Translations under genes and position numbers: made by a program | Shown here: in pieces, positions 17,045 through 26,931 of the stretch | Layout: each line of letters opens with the position of its first letter | Numbering within the stretch: the stretch's first letter is position 1 | From: Methanocorpusculum vombati | Lineage (GTDB): Archaea; Halobacteriota; Methanomicrobia; Methanomicrobiales; Methanocorpusculaceae | Direction: 5' to 3' | Assembly: GCF_026891935.1 (NCBI RefSeq) | Contig: NZ_JAPTGC010000008.1 | Span: 29,284-93,283 of the forward strand | Length of the DNA: 64,000 nt | Notes under the pieces: model-generated | The model's database searches: none | Told to the model about the DNA's origin: nothing | Seen by the model: the letters and a program-made list of their open reading frames with translations, nothing else

Positions 17045-18478
17045 TTAGTAGGATCTTCCTACCAGAGCAGCTTTGCCTGTCTTGCCGCAGATGATGCACG
17101 GTCCCTCGTCGTCGACCACATATCTGCTGCGAACCTCGGTTCCCAGAAGACTTGAGTTCGTCAGCTCTTCAAGTTTGTCTGCACAGTCGCGGCAGCCGCA
17201 CCAGTGCACAACCACCACGTTGCCGTCCAGCTTTTCGTTACACTCCTCAGGAGTTGCAGCTGTCATCAGATGGCTTTCCAGATGGTTCTCCGCACGCGCA
17301 AGAATCTGGTCATGCGCTTCGTCGAGCAGCTTCTTCACCGATTCTGCGGCATTTTCGCGCGGAACAATCGTCTTAACTCCGAGGCGGTTCACACAGACCA
17401 GCTGATGGTTGTCAAGGTCACGGGGACCGAGTTCCACTCTGAGGGGGACGCCGTGCAGTTCCCAGTGATAGTACTTTGCACCGGGACGCATGTCGCGGGC
17501 ATCCGTCTTTACCCGAAGACCGGCGGCTTTGAGTTCGCTTTCCAGCGTCTTTACCGCTGCAAGAATCTCATCACCGCGTTTGCCGACGATGACCGGGATG
17601 ATGACAACCTGTGTCGGGGCAACGGTTGCCGGAAGCACCAGTCCTTTGTCGTCGCCGTGCACACCGATGACTGCGGCAATGCACCGCTCGGAGATGCCGT
17701 AGCAGGTCTGTGATCCGAACTGCTGAACCCCATCCACATCTTCATAGGTGATGCCGAACGTTCTGGAGAAGTGGTCGCCGAGATGGTGAACGGTTCCGAT
17801 CTGCAGTGTTCTGCCGTCCGGCATCACTGCATCGATCGCCATGGTAAAGTCCGCGCCCGGGAACTTGTCCCAGTCGGGCCGTTTGGAGATGATGATCGGG
17901 ACGCCGAGGTCGCGGTAGAACTCCTGTGTCAGGGCAAGTTCATACTCCACCTGTTCGTTTGCCTCGTCCCAGGTTGCATGTACGGTGTGGGACTCCATGA
18001 AGGAGGTAATCTCCCGGAGCCGGATCAGCGGGCGGGTATGCTTTGTTTCGTACCGGAATGTGTTCACGATCTGATAGAGTTTCAGCGGGAGGTCGGCATG
18101 CGACCGGATCCACAGCGCATACATCGGATAGATTGCCGTCTCCGAGGTCGGGCGGAGTGCCAGTTTGACATCCAGCGGAGAAAGGCCGCCGTGGGTAACC
18201 CAGTAGACCTCGTCTTCAAAGCCTTTGATGTGTTCGGCCTCTTTCATGAACTCCGTCTCCGGGATTAGAAGCGGGAAGAGTGTTTCTTCATGATCTCTGT
18301 TCAGGAGGCTGCGGAGAAGCGTGTAGGTGTGGTTGCGGAGCGCAAATCCGAACGGATACCACACATACAGTCCCTTCACCGGATAGCGGACATCCATAAT
18401 CTCCGCACGCCGGATAACCTCATTGTACCACGCGCTGAAATCACTTCGCGGCGGTAATCCTTCCGTTTCATCTGCCAT
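17045..18478 (-). CDS. proS: Prolyl-tRNA synthetase, archaeal/eukaryotic type
   Basis: 477-aa class II synthetase charging tRNA-Pro. It shows the short form without the bacterial editing insertion, motif 2 ([18 protein letters not shown]), motif 3 near GIGERC-like [20 protein letters not shown], an anticodon-binding domain, and the C-terminal zinc-binding domain with CGCRDC and CIICG ending in Tyr, characteristic of this type. Single gene; 72 bases separate it from the NusA-like start. Confidence 0.96.
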   Translation of the reverse strand: MADETEGLPPRSDFSAWYNEVIRRAEIMDVRYPVKGLYVWYPFGFALRNHTYTLLRSLLNRDHEETLFPLLIPETEFMKEAEHIKGFEDEVYWVTHGGLSPLDVKLALRPTSETAIYPMYALWIRSHADLPLKLYQIVNTFRYETKHTRPLIRLREITSFMESHTVHATWDEANEQVEYELALTQEFYRDLGVPIIISKRPDWDKFPGADFTMAIDAVMPDGRTLQIGTVHHLGDHFSRTFGITYEDVDGVQQFGSQTCYGISERCIAAVIGVHGDDKGLVLPATVAPTQVVIIPVIVGKRGDEILAAVKTLESELKAAGLRVKTDARDMRPGAKYYHWELHGVPLRVELGPRDLDNHQLVCVNRLGVKTIVPRENAAESVKKLLDEAHDQILARAENHLESHLMTAATPEECNEKLDGNVVVVHWCGCRDCADKLEELTNSSLLGTEVRSRYVVDDEGPCIICGKTGKAALVGRSY

Positions 18479-18582
18479 GTTGTATATACACCTGAAGCAG
18501 TAGATCTATGCGCCGAGAGAGTATTAAGATAACCAACCGGTTGGCGGTGCAGCCGTCTCCGGGAGGAACGGAGCCGTGAGAT

Positions 18583-19773
18583 TTACAGCTCAAGAACCGG
18601 TCTTCCGCCGCCGGTGATGCACTCACCGCCGGATTTTCCGACCACATAGGTGTCTTCGACTCCCACCGTTCCGACGCCCCGGACACCGGTCTTTGGTTCA
18701 AGTGCAATGACCATGTTCTCCGCAAGCGGGGAGTCAAAACCCCGTGCGATCACCGGCCATTCATTCACCACAAGACCGATTCCATGGCCGAGGAAGGAAA
18801 CACGACGGCTGCCGTATCCCATAAAGTTCTCCGCAAGTGCGGGGCTGAGGCCGGCAAGAATATCTTCATAAATTCCGGACGGGATATTTCCCGCTGCAAG
18901 AAGTCCGACCGCTTTTTTCTGTACTGCAATGCATTCCTCATGCAGTGCCAGTGCATGTTCCGGCAGTTTTCCCCCGAAGGAGTACACCTGTGTCTTGTCC
19001 GTATGGTAGCCGCAGTATCCGTAACCGATGTCCACAAATACCAGATCGCCTTTTGCAAGGGTACGATCCCTGCTGCCGACCGAAGGAATAACCGCCGACG
19101 CACCGAGCATCCCGCCCGGTCCGTCAAAGCAGGTCGCCGCAAGGGTTGTTGTCCCGAAACCTATCTGGCCGATCTGCATCTCTGTCCCGAACCCGGCAAA
19201 CCGCACCAGTCCCTGATAGTCCATATCCATCATCGCCCGGTACAGTTCGCCGAACAGCTGCGCTTCGCTCATTCCTTCGCGCAGAATGTCCGGTACAATC
19301 TTCATCAGGAGATTGTCATGATCGTGCCCTGCTTTCCGCTGGAATGCAAGTTCATACGGACTTTTTACCGCGCGGAGATGCAGCAGTACCGGATCGAGTG
19401 CAAGCACCGCATCCAGCCGGAAGTACTTTTGTAGCCGGTCAAGCATCGCGACCGGCACCTGATCCGTTTCTACAAAGGTTCGTCCGAGGTCTGCGGGGAG
19501 ATACTCCTGCATGTCGCGGTAACTTTTCATCGGGTGAATCGCATCAATCGGCGACTCCTCCCGTGCCCGTTCAAAACTCCGGCGTACAAAAAACTGTACC
19601 TCTCCGTTCCTGCGCAGAACCAGAACCCCGTCCTGAATCGTTCCGGTGAGATAGTACAGATTGATTCTTCCGAAAACAAGGGCCGTGTCCCAGGATGCAT
19701 CGGTGGCCTCAAGTGCTGAGAAAAGGCGTGCGAGCCGCGTGTCCGACTCGGATTTGGGAAGTTTCAGATACAT
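18583..19773 (-). CDS. M24-family metallopeptidase (Xaa-Pro peptidase-like)
   Basis: 396 aa in two halves: a creatinase N-terminal domain (about 1-145) and a pita-bread catalytic domain. Metal ligands are visible in FVDIGYGYCGYHTD (two Asp), GHGIGL (His), the ALEPKTG block (Glu) and GVEDTY (Glu). Such enzymes cleave Xaa-Pro peptides with two Mn/Co ions in the cytoplasm. No obvious operon partner. Gene end and the proS start are separated by 104 bases without features. Confidence 0.9.
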   Translation of the reverse strand: MYLKLPKSESDTRLARLFSALEATDASWDTALVFGRINLYYLTGTIQDGVLVLRRNGEVQFFVRRSFERAREESPIDAIHPMKSYRDMQEYLPADLGRTFVETDQVPVAMLDRLQKYFRLDAVLALDPVLLHLRAVKSPYELAFQRKAGHDHDNLLMKIVPDILREGMSEAQLFGELYRAMMDMDYQGLVRFAGFGTEMQIGQIGFGTTTLAATCFDGPGGMLGASAVIPSVGSRDRTLAKGDLVFVDIGYGYCGYHTDKTQVYSFGGKLPEHALALHEECIAVQKKAVGLLAAGNIPSGIYEDILAGLSPALAENFMGYGSRRVSFLGHGIGLVVNEWPVIARGFDSPLAENMVIALEPKTGVRGVGTVGVEDTYVVGKSGGECITGGGRPVLEL

Positions 19774-19892
19774 TGGGAATCTCCGTTGGAAAAATCTGTG
19801 ATGTGGTATGTCGCAGCTGGTTTTAAGATTGCGGGTTTGGGCAAAAGCTGCCCGGAGTTACGATTTTTTCCTATCCGGAATCTGCTGGCATG

Positions 19893-20471
19893 TCACGCGC
19901 CTGCAAAAACCATCATCGCAATCCCCGGCGTTACAAAGGTCTCCACCAGTGCTGCAATAACCAGAAGCGGGACGACCACCAGCAAAAACCGGGTCCCGTA
20001 CCACAGGCATGTTGTTCCGGCATTATCCCTCCCCTGTGCATCCAGATACAGCGACCGCCCCATCTGCAAACCAAGCGCTGAAGACATCAGAATTGCCGCA
20101 ATCTCGAAGATACCGTGGGGAACGATAGTCGCCGCGAACACCGACAGATCGTATCCGCGCAGCATGACGCCGGAGATGCTGCCGATCACATACCCGTTGG
20201 AGACCAGCACAAACAGTGTTGCCGCGCCAAATGTCATTCCGCCGATAAACAGGATTAAACAGACCTTCAGGTTATTGAAAAAGATCTGCCAGGACAGTTG
20301 TGCGGGAGCCGAAGTGTCCAGTTCGGTTGTGGAGCTCTGAAACGTCACCACGATCTCATCGGCCGCCTCCGGCATCTGAATGGATGCTGTATAGCCGTAG
20401 ATGCAGGACCCAAAGAACAGTATCACCACAATTGCGAGAGCTGCGAAGTAGATCTTTCTGTCCGGCATCAT
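19893..20471 (-). CDS. SpoIIM/DUF95-family membrane protein
   Basis: 192 aa with about five hydrophobic segments and the core VSNGYVIGS, VPHGIFEIAA signature of the stage II sporulation protein M family, widespread in non-sporulating archaea with no defined role. Its start overlaps the stop of the DUF63 gene by one base, so the two membrane proteins form an operon. Confidence 0.85.
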   Translation of the reverse strand: MMPDRKIYFAALAIVVILFFGSCIYGYTASIQMPEAADEIVVTFQSSTTELDTSAPAQLSWQIFFNNLKVCLILFIGGMTFGAATLFVLVSNGYVIGSISGVMLRGYDLSVFAATIVPHGIFEIAAILMSSALGLQMGRSLYLDAQGRDNAGTTCLWYGTRFLLVVVPLLVIAALVETFVTPGIAMMVFAGA

Positions 20472-21328
20472 CAGATAAACAGCACCATCCGCAGAATGTC
20501 CCGGACCCCTGGTGCAAACCCGACCGTAATCATGGCAAGCAGTACCAGATGCCAGATCTCGTCCATGCCCTCTTCTTTACGGAACATCTCCAGAATCCAG
20601 ATAGCCGGAATCAGAACCGCCATTTTGAGAGGAAACATCACAAAAGCAGTTCCCGTAAGCTGTATCAGGGCATCTCCCAGGACGTGCTGCTCAATGTAGT
20701 GCATCGGATGCAGGTCCAGGGCAAAACTCGTTGCCGATGCGTCCAGCAGCTGTCCGAAGATCAGAATCTTGTACAGCGGATGCGTTACATACTCCCATCC
20801 AAATCCGTACCGGATCAGTGCCCAGAAGAGAATTGCCGCAACTGACGCCATCACCAGAATGCAGCCTGCAACCCAGAGTGCAAGTTCCGTCTGGGTAATG
20901 CCCCACCAGCAGAGGAAGGCAAGGCACACCAGATTCGATACAACCCCGACCCAGAAGTACGGTTTTGTGTAAGACGTAACAACCCCGTGTTTTTCCAGAG
21001 TCCGCGACAGTACCAGAATCAGAATTGTGTACAGCAGCACCACGAAAAAGATCGGCGGCGTAACAAACAGCACCCACCAGGGTTCGGGGATGCAGCCGGT
21101 ATCTTCCACCACACGGAGGACCCCGCCGAAAACGACAAAGGGCATGGACGCTAAGATAAGCTGTGTGTCAACACGGATGTTATTTGCCCGCACCCAGCGG
21201 TAAAGAAGATAAAGGGTGACGAGCAACAAGACTGCACACGTAATTGTCAGATAGATGTTATACGGCTGGTCTTCAAGGACCGCATCGATATAATATTTTT
21301 GTATGAACGCACCTATTTCATTAAACAT
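20471..21328 (-). CDS. DUF63 polytopic membrane protein
   Basis: 285 aa with about seven to eight membrane helices. Matches the archaeal DUF63 family (MPFVVFGGVLRVVEDTG and PWWVLFVTPPIFF blocks, and the buried acidic/polar LLDASATSFALDL). Function unknown. Co-transcribed with the SpoIIM-like gene, and divergent from egsA with only 14 bases between the start codons, so egsA promoter elements must lie in this gene. Confidence 0.82.
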   Translation of the reverse strand: MFNEIGAFIQKYYIDAVLEDQPYNIYLTITCAVLLLVTLYLLYRWVRANNIRVDTQLILASMPFVVFGGVLRVVEDTGCIPEPWWVLFVTPPIFFVVLLYTILILVLSRTLEKHGVVTSYTKPYFWVGVVSNLVCLAFLCWWGITQTELALWVAGCILVMASVAAILFWALIRYGFGWEYVTHPLYKILIFGQLLDASATSFALDLHPMHYIEQHVLGDALIQLTGTAFVMFPLKMAVLIPAIWILEMFRKEEGMDEIWHLVLLAMITVGFAPGVRDILRMVLFI

Positions 21329-21342
21329 GTGGGGCCCCGACC

Positions 21343-22425
21343 GTGAACGTAGACAATAATAGGATACTCAAGGATAAAACCTTTGACAAATCCCGCTGGA
21401 TGCAGATGCCGCGCAATGTCGTGGTCGGCCATGATGCCCTTCTGCAGATTCCGGGAATCATCGATGACCTCGGTGTTGCAGGACCCATCCTGCTCCTGTC
21501 GGGTGCAACAACCATGCAGACCGTCGGCGCACGGGTTGCCGGACTCCTAGAGGGACGTCCCGTTACCACCTGTCTCGTCGGCAGAATTACCTACGACGAG
21601 ATTCAGCGTGTCGAAGATGCGGCAAAGGAGGCGGGAAGCGTTCTCATCATCGCGGTCGGAGGCGGCCGCGTCATCGACACCGCAAAGGTCGTCTCCTACA
21701 ACCTTGACATTCAGTTTGTCAGCGTGCCGACCGCTGCATCCCATGACGGCATTGCCTCCTCCCGCGCTTCGGTGGTAACCGATGCGGGAAATGTCAGTGT
21801 TGCAGCCCAGCCGCCGCTTGCCATCGTAGCCGATACCGGCGTGATTGCAACCGCTCCGCACCGGCTGCTCGCCGCAGGATGTGCGGACATCATTGCAAAC
21901 TATACTGCTATCCTTGACTGGGAGTTATCCCACCGTCTCACCGGTGAGGCGATCAGCGAGTACGCCTTAACGCTCTCCAAGATCACCGCAGAAATTCTTG
22001 TCAAGAATGCGGATCTCGTGAGTCACAACGATGAGACGGCGGCGTGGATCGTAGTGAAGGCCCTGTTCTCCTCCGGCATTGCTATGAGCATCGCCGGGAG
22101 TTCGCGTCCCGCTTCCGGCGGCGAACATAAGTTTGCCCATATGCTGGAACGGCTTGCGCCCGGTGTTGCGCTCCACGGTGAGGCTTGCGGACTTGGTACC
22201 ATCATCGGGATGTATCTGCACGGCGGCGACTGGAAAGGTATCCGGACTTCCCTTAGACGTATCGGTGCACCGACTACACCGAAGGACCTTGGCATCAGCA
22301 ATGAGACCTGTGTTGAGGCGGTTCTTCGTGCCTGCGAGATCCGGCCTGAACGGTTCACCATCTTTGATACCGGTATCACACGGGAAGCGGCTGTTGCAGT
22401 AGTAGAGGCATTGTATGAGGTGTAA
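21343..22425 (+). CDS. egsA: NAD(P)-dependent sn-glycerol-1-phosphate dehydrogenase
   Basis: Reduces DHAP to sn-glycerol-1-phosphate, the backbone of archaeal membrane lipids. The 360-aa protein has the iron-containing alcohol dehydrogenase fold, with the nucleotide motif VGGGRVIDTAK, the PTAASHDGIAS block and the zinc ligands Asp (AAGCADIIANY), His (GGEHKFAHM) and His (ALHGEACG). GTG at 21343 is used because the conserved FDKSRWMQMPRNV begins within the first 25 residues; an internal ATG at 21400 would cut it off. UPF0179 follows after 5 bases. Confidence 0.95.
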   Translation: MNVDNNRILKDKTFDKSRWMQMPRNVVVGHDALLQIPGIIDDLGVAGPILLLSGATTMQTVGARVAGLLEGRPVTTCLVGRITYDEIQRVEDAAKEAGSVLIIAVGGGRVIDTAKVVSYNLDIQFVSVPTAASHDGIASSRASVVTDAGNVSVAAQPPLAIVADTGVIATAPHRLLAAGCADIIANYTAILDWELSHRLTGEAISEYALTLSKITAEILVKNADLVSHNDETAAWIVVKALFSSGIAMSIAGSSRPASGGEHKFAHMLERLAPGVALHGEACGLGTIIGMYLHGGDWKGIRTSLRRIGAPTTPKDLGISNETCVEAVLRACEIRPERFTIFDTGITREAAVAVVEALYEV

Positions 22426-22430
22426 ACAGA

Positions 22431-22892
22431 ATGGATGACGCAGAAAAAATAGTTACTATCGTCGGTTCCGTGCTTGCCCATGAGGGAGCCGAGTTCGTCT
22501 ATGCAGGAAAAACCCCGGAATGCGAAAAGTGCAAAGTGGCCAAGGTCTGCCACAATGCAAAACTCCGCGAAGGCCGCCGGTACCGCGTGGCAGCGGTTCG
22601 TCCGACCAAACATGAGTGTTTTGTTCACGCCGGCGGAGCGGTTGCCGTGGAGGTAACTGAGGCTTCCATCACTGCGGTTATCCCGACCAGTCAGGCAACC
22701 CGCAGGACCCGCATCACCTACACGCCGGTCTGTGACGATCGGTTCTGTAAAGGCTATGCTCTCTGCCATCCCGACGGCATGACGGAGAAAGGGCGGTATG
22801 TTGTTCTTGAGGTGCTCGGTTCCTACAACGAGATGTGCCCGAAAGGAAAGAAAAATCTTAAACTTGTCGAGCTGCGCCACGTGCCAACGTAA
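22431..22892 (+). CDS. UPF0179 cysteine-rich archaeal protein
   Basis: 153 aa with the UPF0179 pattern of paired cysteines: CEKCKVAKVC (about 32-41), CFVH, and C-x4-C-x5-C (VCDDRFCKGYALC, about 101-113). A metal or Fe-S site is likely. Role unknown. Immediately downstream of egsA (5-base gap) so probably co-transcribed. Its last 35 bases overlap the convergent ADP-ribosylglycohydrolase gene. Confidence 0.85.
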   Translation: MDDAEKIVTIVGSVLAHEGAEFVYAGKTPECEKCKVAKVCHNAKLREGRRYRVAAVRPTKHECFVHAGGAVAVEVTEASITAVIPTSQATRRTRITYTPVCDDRFCKGYALCHPDGMTEKGRYVVLEVLGSYNEMCPKGKKNLKLVELRHVPT

Positions 22893-23742
22893 GTTCCCCG
22901 GCGCACGTCGCAATATGTTTCCGGATGCTGATCCGGCACACCCACTCTTTTGGTATATTTTCCATACCGAAGTACAGTCCCGCAAGTCCTCCGGCAATTG
23001 CTGCAATCGTGTCCGTATCCCCGCCAAGCGTTACCGCCCGCTCAATGCAGTCGCGAACGGATGCGGCCTGCCGGAAGCAGAAAAATGCACACCGGGTTGC
23101 TTCCACCGCGTCAACTGACGGGATAAGGTCCCCGGTAAACAGATCCGTTCTCTCCGCGGCATTTCGTGCCGCTGCAAGGGCATCGTCCCGTTCTCCTCCC
23201 GCCAGCAGGACTGCCGCTGCGGCGGAGACCGCCGCGCAGCAATCTCCCGCCGCCGGGTCGAAGTGGGTGAACGCCGAGACCCGCCGCGCCTCGGCGGCTA
23301 CGGTCCGGGGGTCGCAAACCAGTCCTACCGGTAAGGTCCGCATGACGCTGCCGTTTGTCCTGCTCCCGAAGAGCGAGTCCACCGCCCGGACCGCTGCTTC
23401 CGGATTGCATCCCTGTTCCAGCAGGGTACAGAGTGTTTTCGTGGTTCTGCCGAATGTTGCCGGGTTGCGTCTGACCGTCTCTGTCATGCGCAGAAGAAAT
23501 GCATCCCGATCAAACATCCCGCAGGAGAGATATGTCCGAAGCAGGGCAAGCGTCATCATCGTGTCGTCCGTTACCGCACCGGCTGCAAGACCAAACCGTC
23601 CTCCGCCTGCAACCGGCAGGTTGCAGCGTACTGCAGGTCTCATTCCTTCATAGGTGAGACCGACCGCATCACCCGCCGCCGCTCCGAACAGTCCTCCGAA
23701 GATCCTTTCCTTCTCAGATATAAACGTCATCCAAAGCCTCAT
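22858..23742 (-). CDS. ADP-ribosylglycohydrolase family protein
   Basis: 294-aa all-alpha di-metal hydrolase of the DraG/ARH family, which removes ADP-ribose from proteins or small molecules. Two metal-ligand clusters are visible: GDAVG plus TDDTMM in the N-terminal third, and LGGDTDTIAAIAGG near residue 240. The second Met (base 23730) is an alternative start that would delete MRLW. No nitrogenase genes lie nearby, so the DraG-type role is not implied. Its 3' end overlaps UPF0179 on the other strand by 35 bases. Confidence 0.9.
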   Translation of the reverse strand: MRLWMTFISEKERIFGGLFGAAAGDAVGLTYEGMRPAVRCNLPVAGGGRFGLAAGAVTDDTMMTLALLRTYLSCGMFDRDAFLLRMTETVRRNPATFGRTTKTLCTLLEQGCNPEAAVRAVDSLFGSRTNGSVMRTLPVGLVCDPRTVAAEARRVSAFTHFDPAAGDCCAAVSAAAAVLLAGGERDDALAAARNAAERTDLFTGDLIPSVDAVEATRCAFFCFRQAASVRDCIERAVTLGGDTDTIAAIAGGLAGLYFGMENIPKEWVCRISIRKHIATCAGELTLARGAARQV

Positions 23743-23875
23743 ATGTGGGTGTTGTCTCGTCCGGAAAATATGCGGGTCGCACGGGTTCTTTTGGAAATCC
23801 GCGTGTGTATCTGCCGTAACCGGGCCGTGCTACAGTGTGTCCGATCCGGATTTTTCTTCTCAGATATAAACGTCA
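23710..23875 (+). repeat. 20-bp direct repeat pair around the ADP-ribosylglycohydrolase start
   Basis: The 20-mer CTTCTCAGATATAAACGTCA occurs at 23710-23729, covering codons near the start of the glycohydrolase gene, and again exactly at 23856-23875, in the gap before UPF0058. The flanks continue with weaker similarity (CCAAAGCCTCATATG versus CCAATAACCTATATC). This suggests a duplicated gene start or a shared control element. Confidence 0.6.
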
Positions 23876-23944
23876 CCAATAACCTATATCTGTAAATGAA
23901 CAGACAAATGTAAGTAATCTTTTGATACGAGGTGTTTTGAAAAT

Positions 23945-24208
23945 ATGCAGAAAGAAGAGTTGCTCCACTTACATATGCTAATGGTTCAGATTAAGAAATA
24001 TTATGAGTCCGTATCCGGAAACACGGTTTCGACGACCGAGTATGATGCAATGCAGATATCCCCCATCCATATTCATAAAAATAAAAACCTTCACCGTGTT
24101 GCTCTTCTCACACTCGGCAACGAGATCGTTACGGAGATGAACGCCCACAAAAAGCCCCAGACCTCCTTCCCTCAGGACTCCGGCGCCAGCGTCATTGCAG
24201 AACACTAA
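23945..24208 (+). CDS. UPF0058 family small archaeal protein
   Basis: 87 aa. The KEELLHLHMLMVQIKKYYE start and the SPIHIHKNKNLHRVALLTLG core identify UPF0058, a conserved archaeal family of unknown function with a helix followed by a His-rich strand. GAGGTG at 23930-23935 is the ribosome site. Gene lies just upstream of elp3 (15-base gap, with a T-rich spacer). Confidence 0.85.
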   Translation: MQKEELLHLHMLMVQIKKYYESVSGNTVSTTEYDAMQISPIHIHKNKNLHRVALLTLGNEIVTEMNAHKKPQTSFPQDSGASVIAEH

Positions 24209-24223
24209 CTTTTTTCCTTATCT

Positions 24224-25789
24224 ATGGACGAGCATGCTATTCACCGGGAGATAATCTCCCTCATCTCTGCCTCGTCTTCTCCTGACATTCAGAGCATCAA
24301 GCTTTCCGTGTGCCGGAAGTACTCCCTTGATGCCATGCCGAAAAGTTCGGCAATTCTTGCGGCGGCAACCCCGGAGGAGTATGAGTCCGTCCGCCGCGTG
24401 CTTCAGGTAAAGCCAACGCGGACCCTGTCCGGCGTTGCCCCGGTTGCTGTTATGACCTCGCCGTGTGCGTGCCCGCACGGGAAATGCCTGCCCTGTCCCG
24501 GCGGGCCGGATCATGAGTTCCGGTCGCCGCAGAGTTATACCGGCGAGGAACCGGCGGCTCTTCGTGCCCGGCAGAATGCGTATGATCCTTATCGTCAGGT
24601 CACTGCCCGACTTGGCCAGTTCAAACTGCTTGGTCATCATGTGGACAAAGCGGAACTGATCGTCATGGGAGGTACCATGACCGCACGCGAGCCTGCGTAT
24701 CAGGAGTGGTTCGTTGCAGAATGCCTTCGCGGCATGAATGAGTTCTCCGGAACGCCGTCTGCGGCGCATCATAATCTTGCCGGGCTGATGACCGAGAATG
24801 AATCCTCTGCTGTCCGGTGTATTGCAACCACCTTTGAAACGAGGCCTGACTGGTGCCGCGAGGAGCACATCAACCGGATGCTTGATCTTGGCGTTACCAA
24901 AGTCGAGCTCGGGTTCCAGCACACCAACGATTCCCTGCTTGCGCTGAACAAGCGCGGTCACACTGTTGCCGACAGTGTGGAAGCTAACCGTCTCCTGCGC
25001 GATGCCGGGATCAAAGTGGGATTTCATGTTATGCCGAATCTCTACGGCAGCAGCATCCCGCTTGATCGGGAAATGTTTGATACGCTCTTCACGGATCCTC
25101 GGTTCTGTCCCGATTTTCTGAAGATCTATCCGACGCTGGTAACTCCCGGTGCGGAGCTCGAGGAGCTTTGGAAAACGGGGGAGTATGCAACCTACAACGA
25201 GGATGACCTCGTTGATCTTCTCGCCTACGCCAAGGAACGGCTGCCTGAGTATGTTAGACTTCAGCGGATTCAGCGCGATATCCCGGCAAAACTCATCGTG
25301 TCCGGGTCTATTCACGGTCACATCCGTCAGATGGCGCAGAAGCGTCTTGCTGAGCAGGGAAAACAGTGCCGCTGCATTCGATGCCGCGAGATCGGAAGGC
25401 GGCCAAGTCATGCGTCCGTTGAAGAGAAAACGCTCACCTATGAGTGCTGCGGCGGGACCGAACAGTTCCTTTCCACCGTTGCCGGGGACGCCTTGATAGG
25501 GTTTGTGCGTCTGCGGTTTCCGGGGAGTGTCTTCCGCGCAGAACTTGACGGTGCGGCGCTTGTCCGTGAACTGCACGTTTACGGCAGTATTGTGCCGCTT
25601 GGTGAGCATGGTGAGGGTGAGGACCGCCAGCACCGTTCCTATGGTAGGAACTTGCTTTCCCGTGCCGAAGATACCGCCCGCAATGCTGGGTATGACAAGG
25701 TCGCGGTTATGAGTGGTGTCGGCGTTCGGCCCTACTATCGCAAACAGGGATATGTGCGGACAGGCCCATATATGATCAAGATGTTATGA
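24224..25789 (+). CDS. elp3: Elp3-type tRNA U34 carboxymethyl-forming radical SAM / acetyltransferase
   Basis: 521 aa. Radical SAM domain with the Elp3 cluster CPHGKCLPCPGG (Cys 83, 88, 91), then a C-terminal GNAT acetyltransferase domain (about 420-521; GEGEDRQHRSYGRNLL acetyl-CoA loop and YYRKQGY). Archaeal Elp3 alone can carry out wobble uridine carboxymethylation. The stop overlaps the priS start by four bases (ATGA), beginning the co-oriented information-processing cluster. Confidence 0.95.
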   Translation: MDEHAIHREIISLISASSSPDIQSIKLSVCRKYSLDAMPKSSAILAAATPEEYESVRRVLQVKPTRTLSGVAPVAVMTSPCACPHGKCLPCPGGPDHEFRSPQSYTGEEPAALRARQNAYDPYRQVTARLGQFKLLGHHVDKAELIVMGGTMTAREPAYQEWFVAECLRGMNEFSGTPSAAHHNLAGLMTENESSAVRCIATTFETRPDWCREEHINRMLDLGVTKVELGFQHTNDSLLALNKRGHTVADSVEANRLLRDAGIKVGFHVMPNLYGSSIPLDREMFDTLFTDPRFCPDFLKIYPTLVTPGAELEELWKTGEYATYNEDDLVDLLAYAKERLPEYVRLQRIQRDIPAKLIVSGSIHGHIRQMAQKRLAEQGKQCRCIRCREIGRRPSHASVEEKTLTYECCGGTEQFLSTVAGDALIGFVRLRFPGSVFRAELDGAALVRELHVYGSIVPLGEHGEGEDRQHRSYGRNLLSRAEDTARNAGYDKVAVMSGVGVRPYYRKQGYVRTGPYMIKML

Positions 25790-26931
25790 AGCCGGCCACC
25801 TATGAGTTCCTCAGGCAGCGGTTCTCTGCCTATTACAACGGAGATGTGCAGGGAGCCGGAGCCGTATATATTCCCGAGGCACTCACGGAGCGGGAATGGG
25901 GCTTCATTTTCTTTTCGAGCGGTGCAAAGGCGGCCGGTATGCGCCGTCACCTTTCCTTCAGTTCCCCTGAGGAGGTACACACCTATCTCAAAACCATGAC
26001 TCCCGCGCATGTGTATTATTCAACCGCCTACTACGCGCGTCCGGGAGCCGGGCAGATGAGCGACAAGGGGTGGCTGGGTGCAGATCTCATCTTTGATCTT
26101 GATGCAGATCACATTGTCCGGGGTCCGTATGATGTCATGCTTGCGCGGGTGAAGGAGGAGCTGTTCAAGCTTATTGATATGCTGACGGCGGAGCTTGGAT
26201 TTTCGGAGCGTGATCTCCGCATCAATTTTTCCGGCGGTCGCGGCTATCATATCCATATTCCTACCCTTGCGGTCCGCGGCTGGGATAGTGCCGAGCGGCG
26301 TGAGCTGGTGAATTATGTGTCGGGAACCGGTCTGTCCGCAGAGAGTATGCTTGCAGGTCCGACGCGGGGCAAAGGCTGGCAGAAACGCTACCGCGCAGCC
26401 CTTCTTGCAGAGCTTGACAGAATAGCGGCACTGGATAGTGAGGCGCAGACCGGGTACCTTACCGGTCTGAAGGGGGTCTCCGATAAGTTTGCCGCAGGAT
26501 TTTTGAAAAATCTTGATGCGACCCGTACAACCGCCGCCGCCATTCCGGAGAGGCTGCTGGAAAACAAGGTCATCCGGGCAATTGCAAATCCGGAGAACAA
26601 ACCGTTTCAGGATCAGGTTCTCAGTCAGGCTGCCCAGGCCGATGAGCCGGTTACCACCGATATCAAGCGGCTCATCCGCCATCCCGGGTCTCTGCACGGG
26701 GGTTCCGGCATGCGGGTAACTCCGCTTGAGATAAGCGATCTTGCCGCGTTCGATCCGCTGATTGATGCTGTCGTTTTCGGTGAGCGGCAGGTAACGGTTG
26801 AGTGTTCCTTCCCGCTGTCGATGCCGATACTCGGAAACCGTTATGACCTTACCGCAGGTTCGAATACGGTCCCCGAAGCACTTGCGGTTTTTCTCTGCTG
26901 CCGCGGTATTGCCGAGATCGGGGGGGTGTAA
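25786..26931 (+). CDS. priS: DNA primase small (catalytic) subunit
   Basis: 381-aa archaeal/eukaryotic primase. The catalytic acidic pair is in LIFDLDADH (near residues 105-113), and the SGGRGYHIH motif (near 148-156) carries the basic and His residues of the active site. Synthesises RNA/DNA primers with PriL, which is not in the window. The start overlaps elp3, and the GINS gene follows with no gap, a common archaeal arrangement. Confidence 0.95.
   Translation: MKPATYEFLRQRFSAYYNGDVQGAGAVYIPEALTEREWGFIFFSSGAKAAGMRRHLSFSSPEEVHTYLKTMTPAHVYYSTAYYARPGAGQMSDKGWLGADLIFDLDADHIVRGPYDVMLARVKEELFKLIDMLTAELGFSERDLRINFSGGRGYHIHIPTLAVRGWDSAERRELVNYVSGTGLSAESMLAGPTRGKGWQKRYRAALLAELDRIAALDSEAQTGYLTGLKGVSDKFAAGFLKNLDATRTTAAAIPERLLENKVIRAIANPENKPFQDQVLSQAAQADEPVTTDIKRLIRHPGSLHGGSGMRVTPLEISDLAAFDPLIDAVVFGERQVTVECSFPLSMPILGNRYDLTAGSNTVPEALAVFLCCRGIAEIGGV

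Noticed and set aside
24218..25633. 471-codon minus-strand frame opposite elp3
   Set aside because: Antisense shadow; elp3 has clear radical SAM and GNAT motifs and normal operon context.
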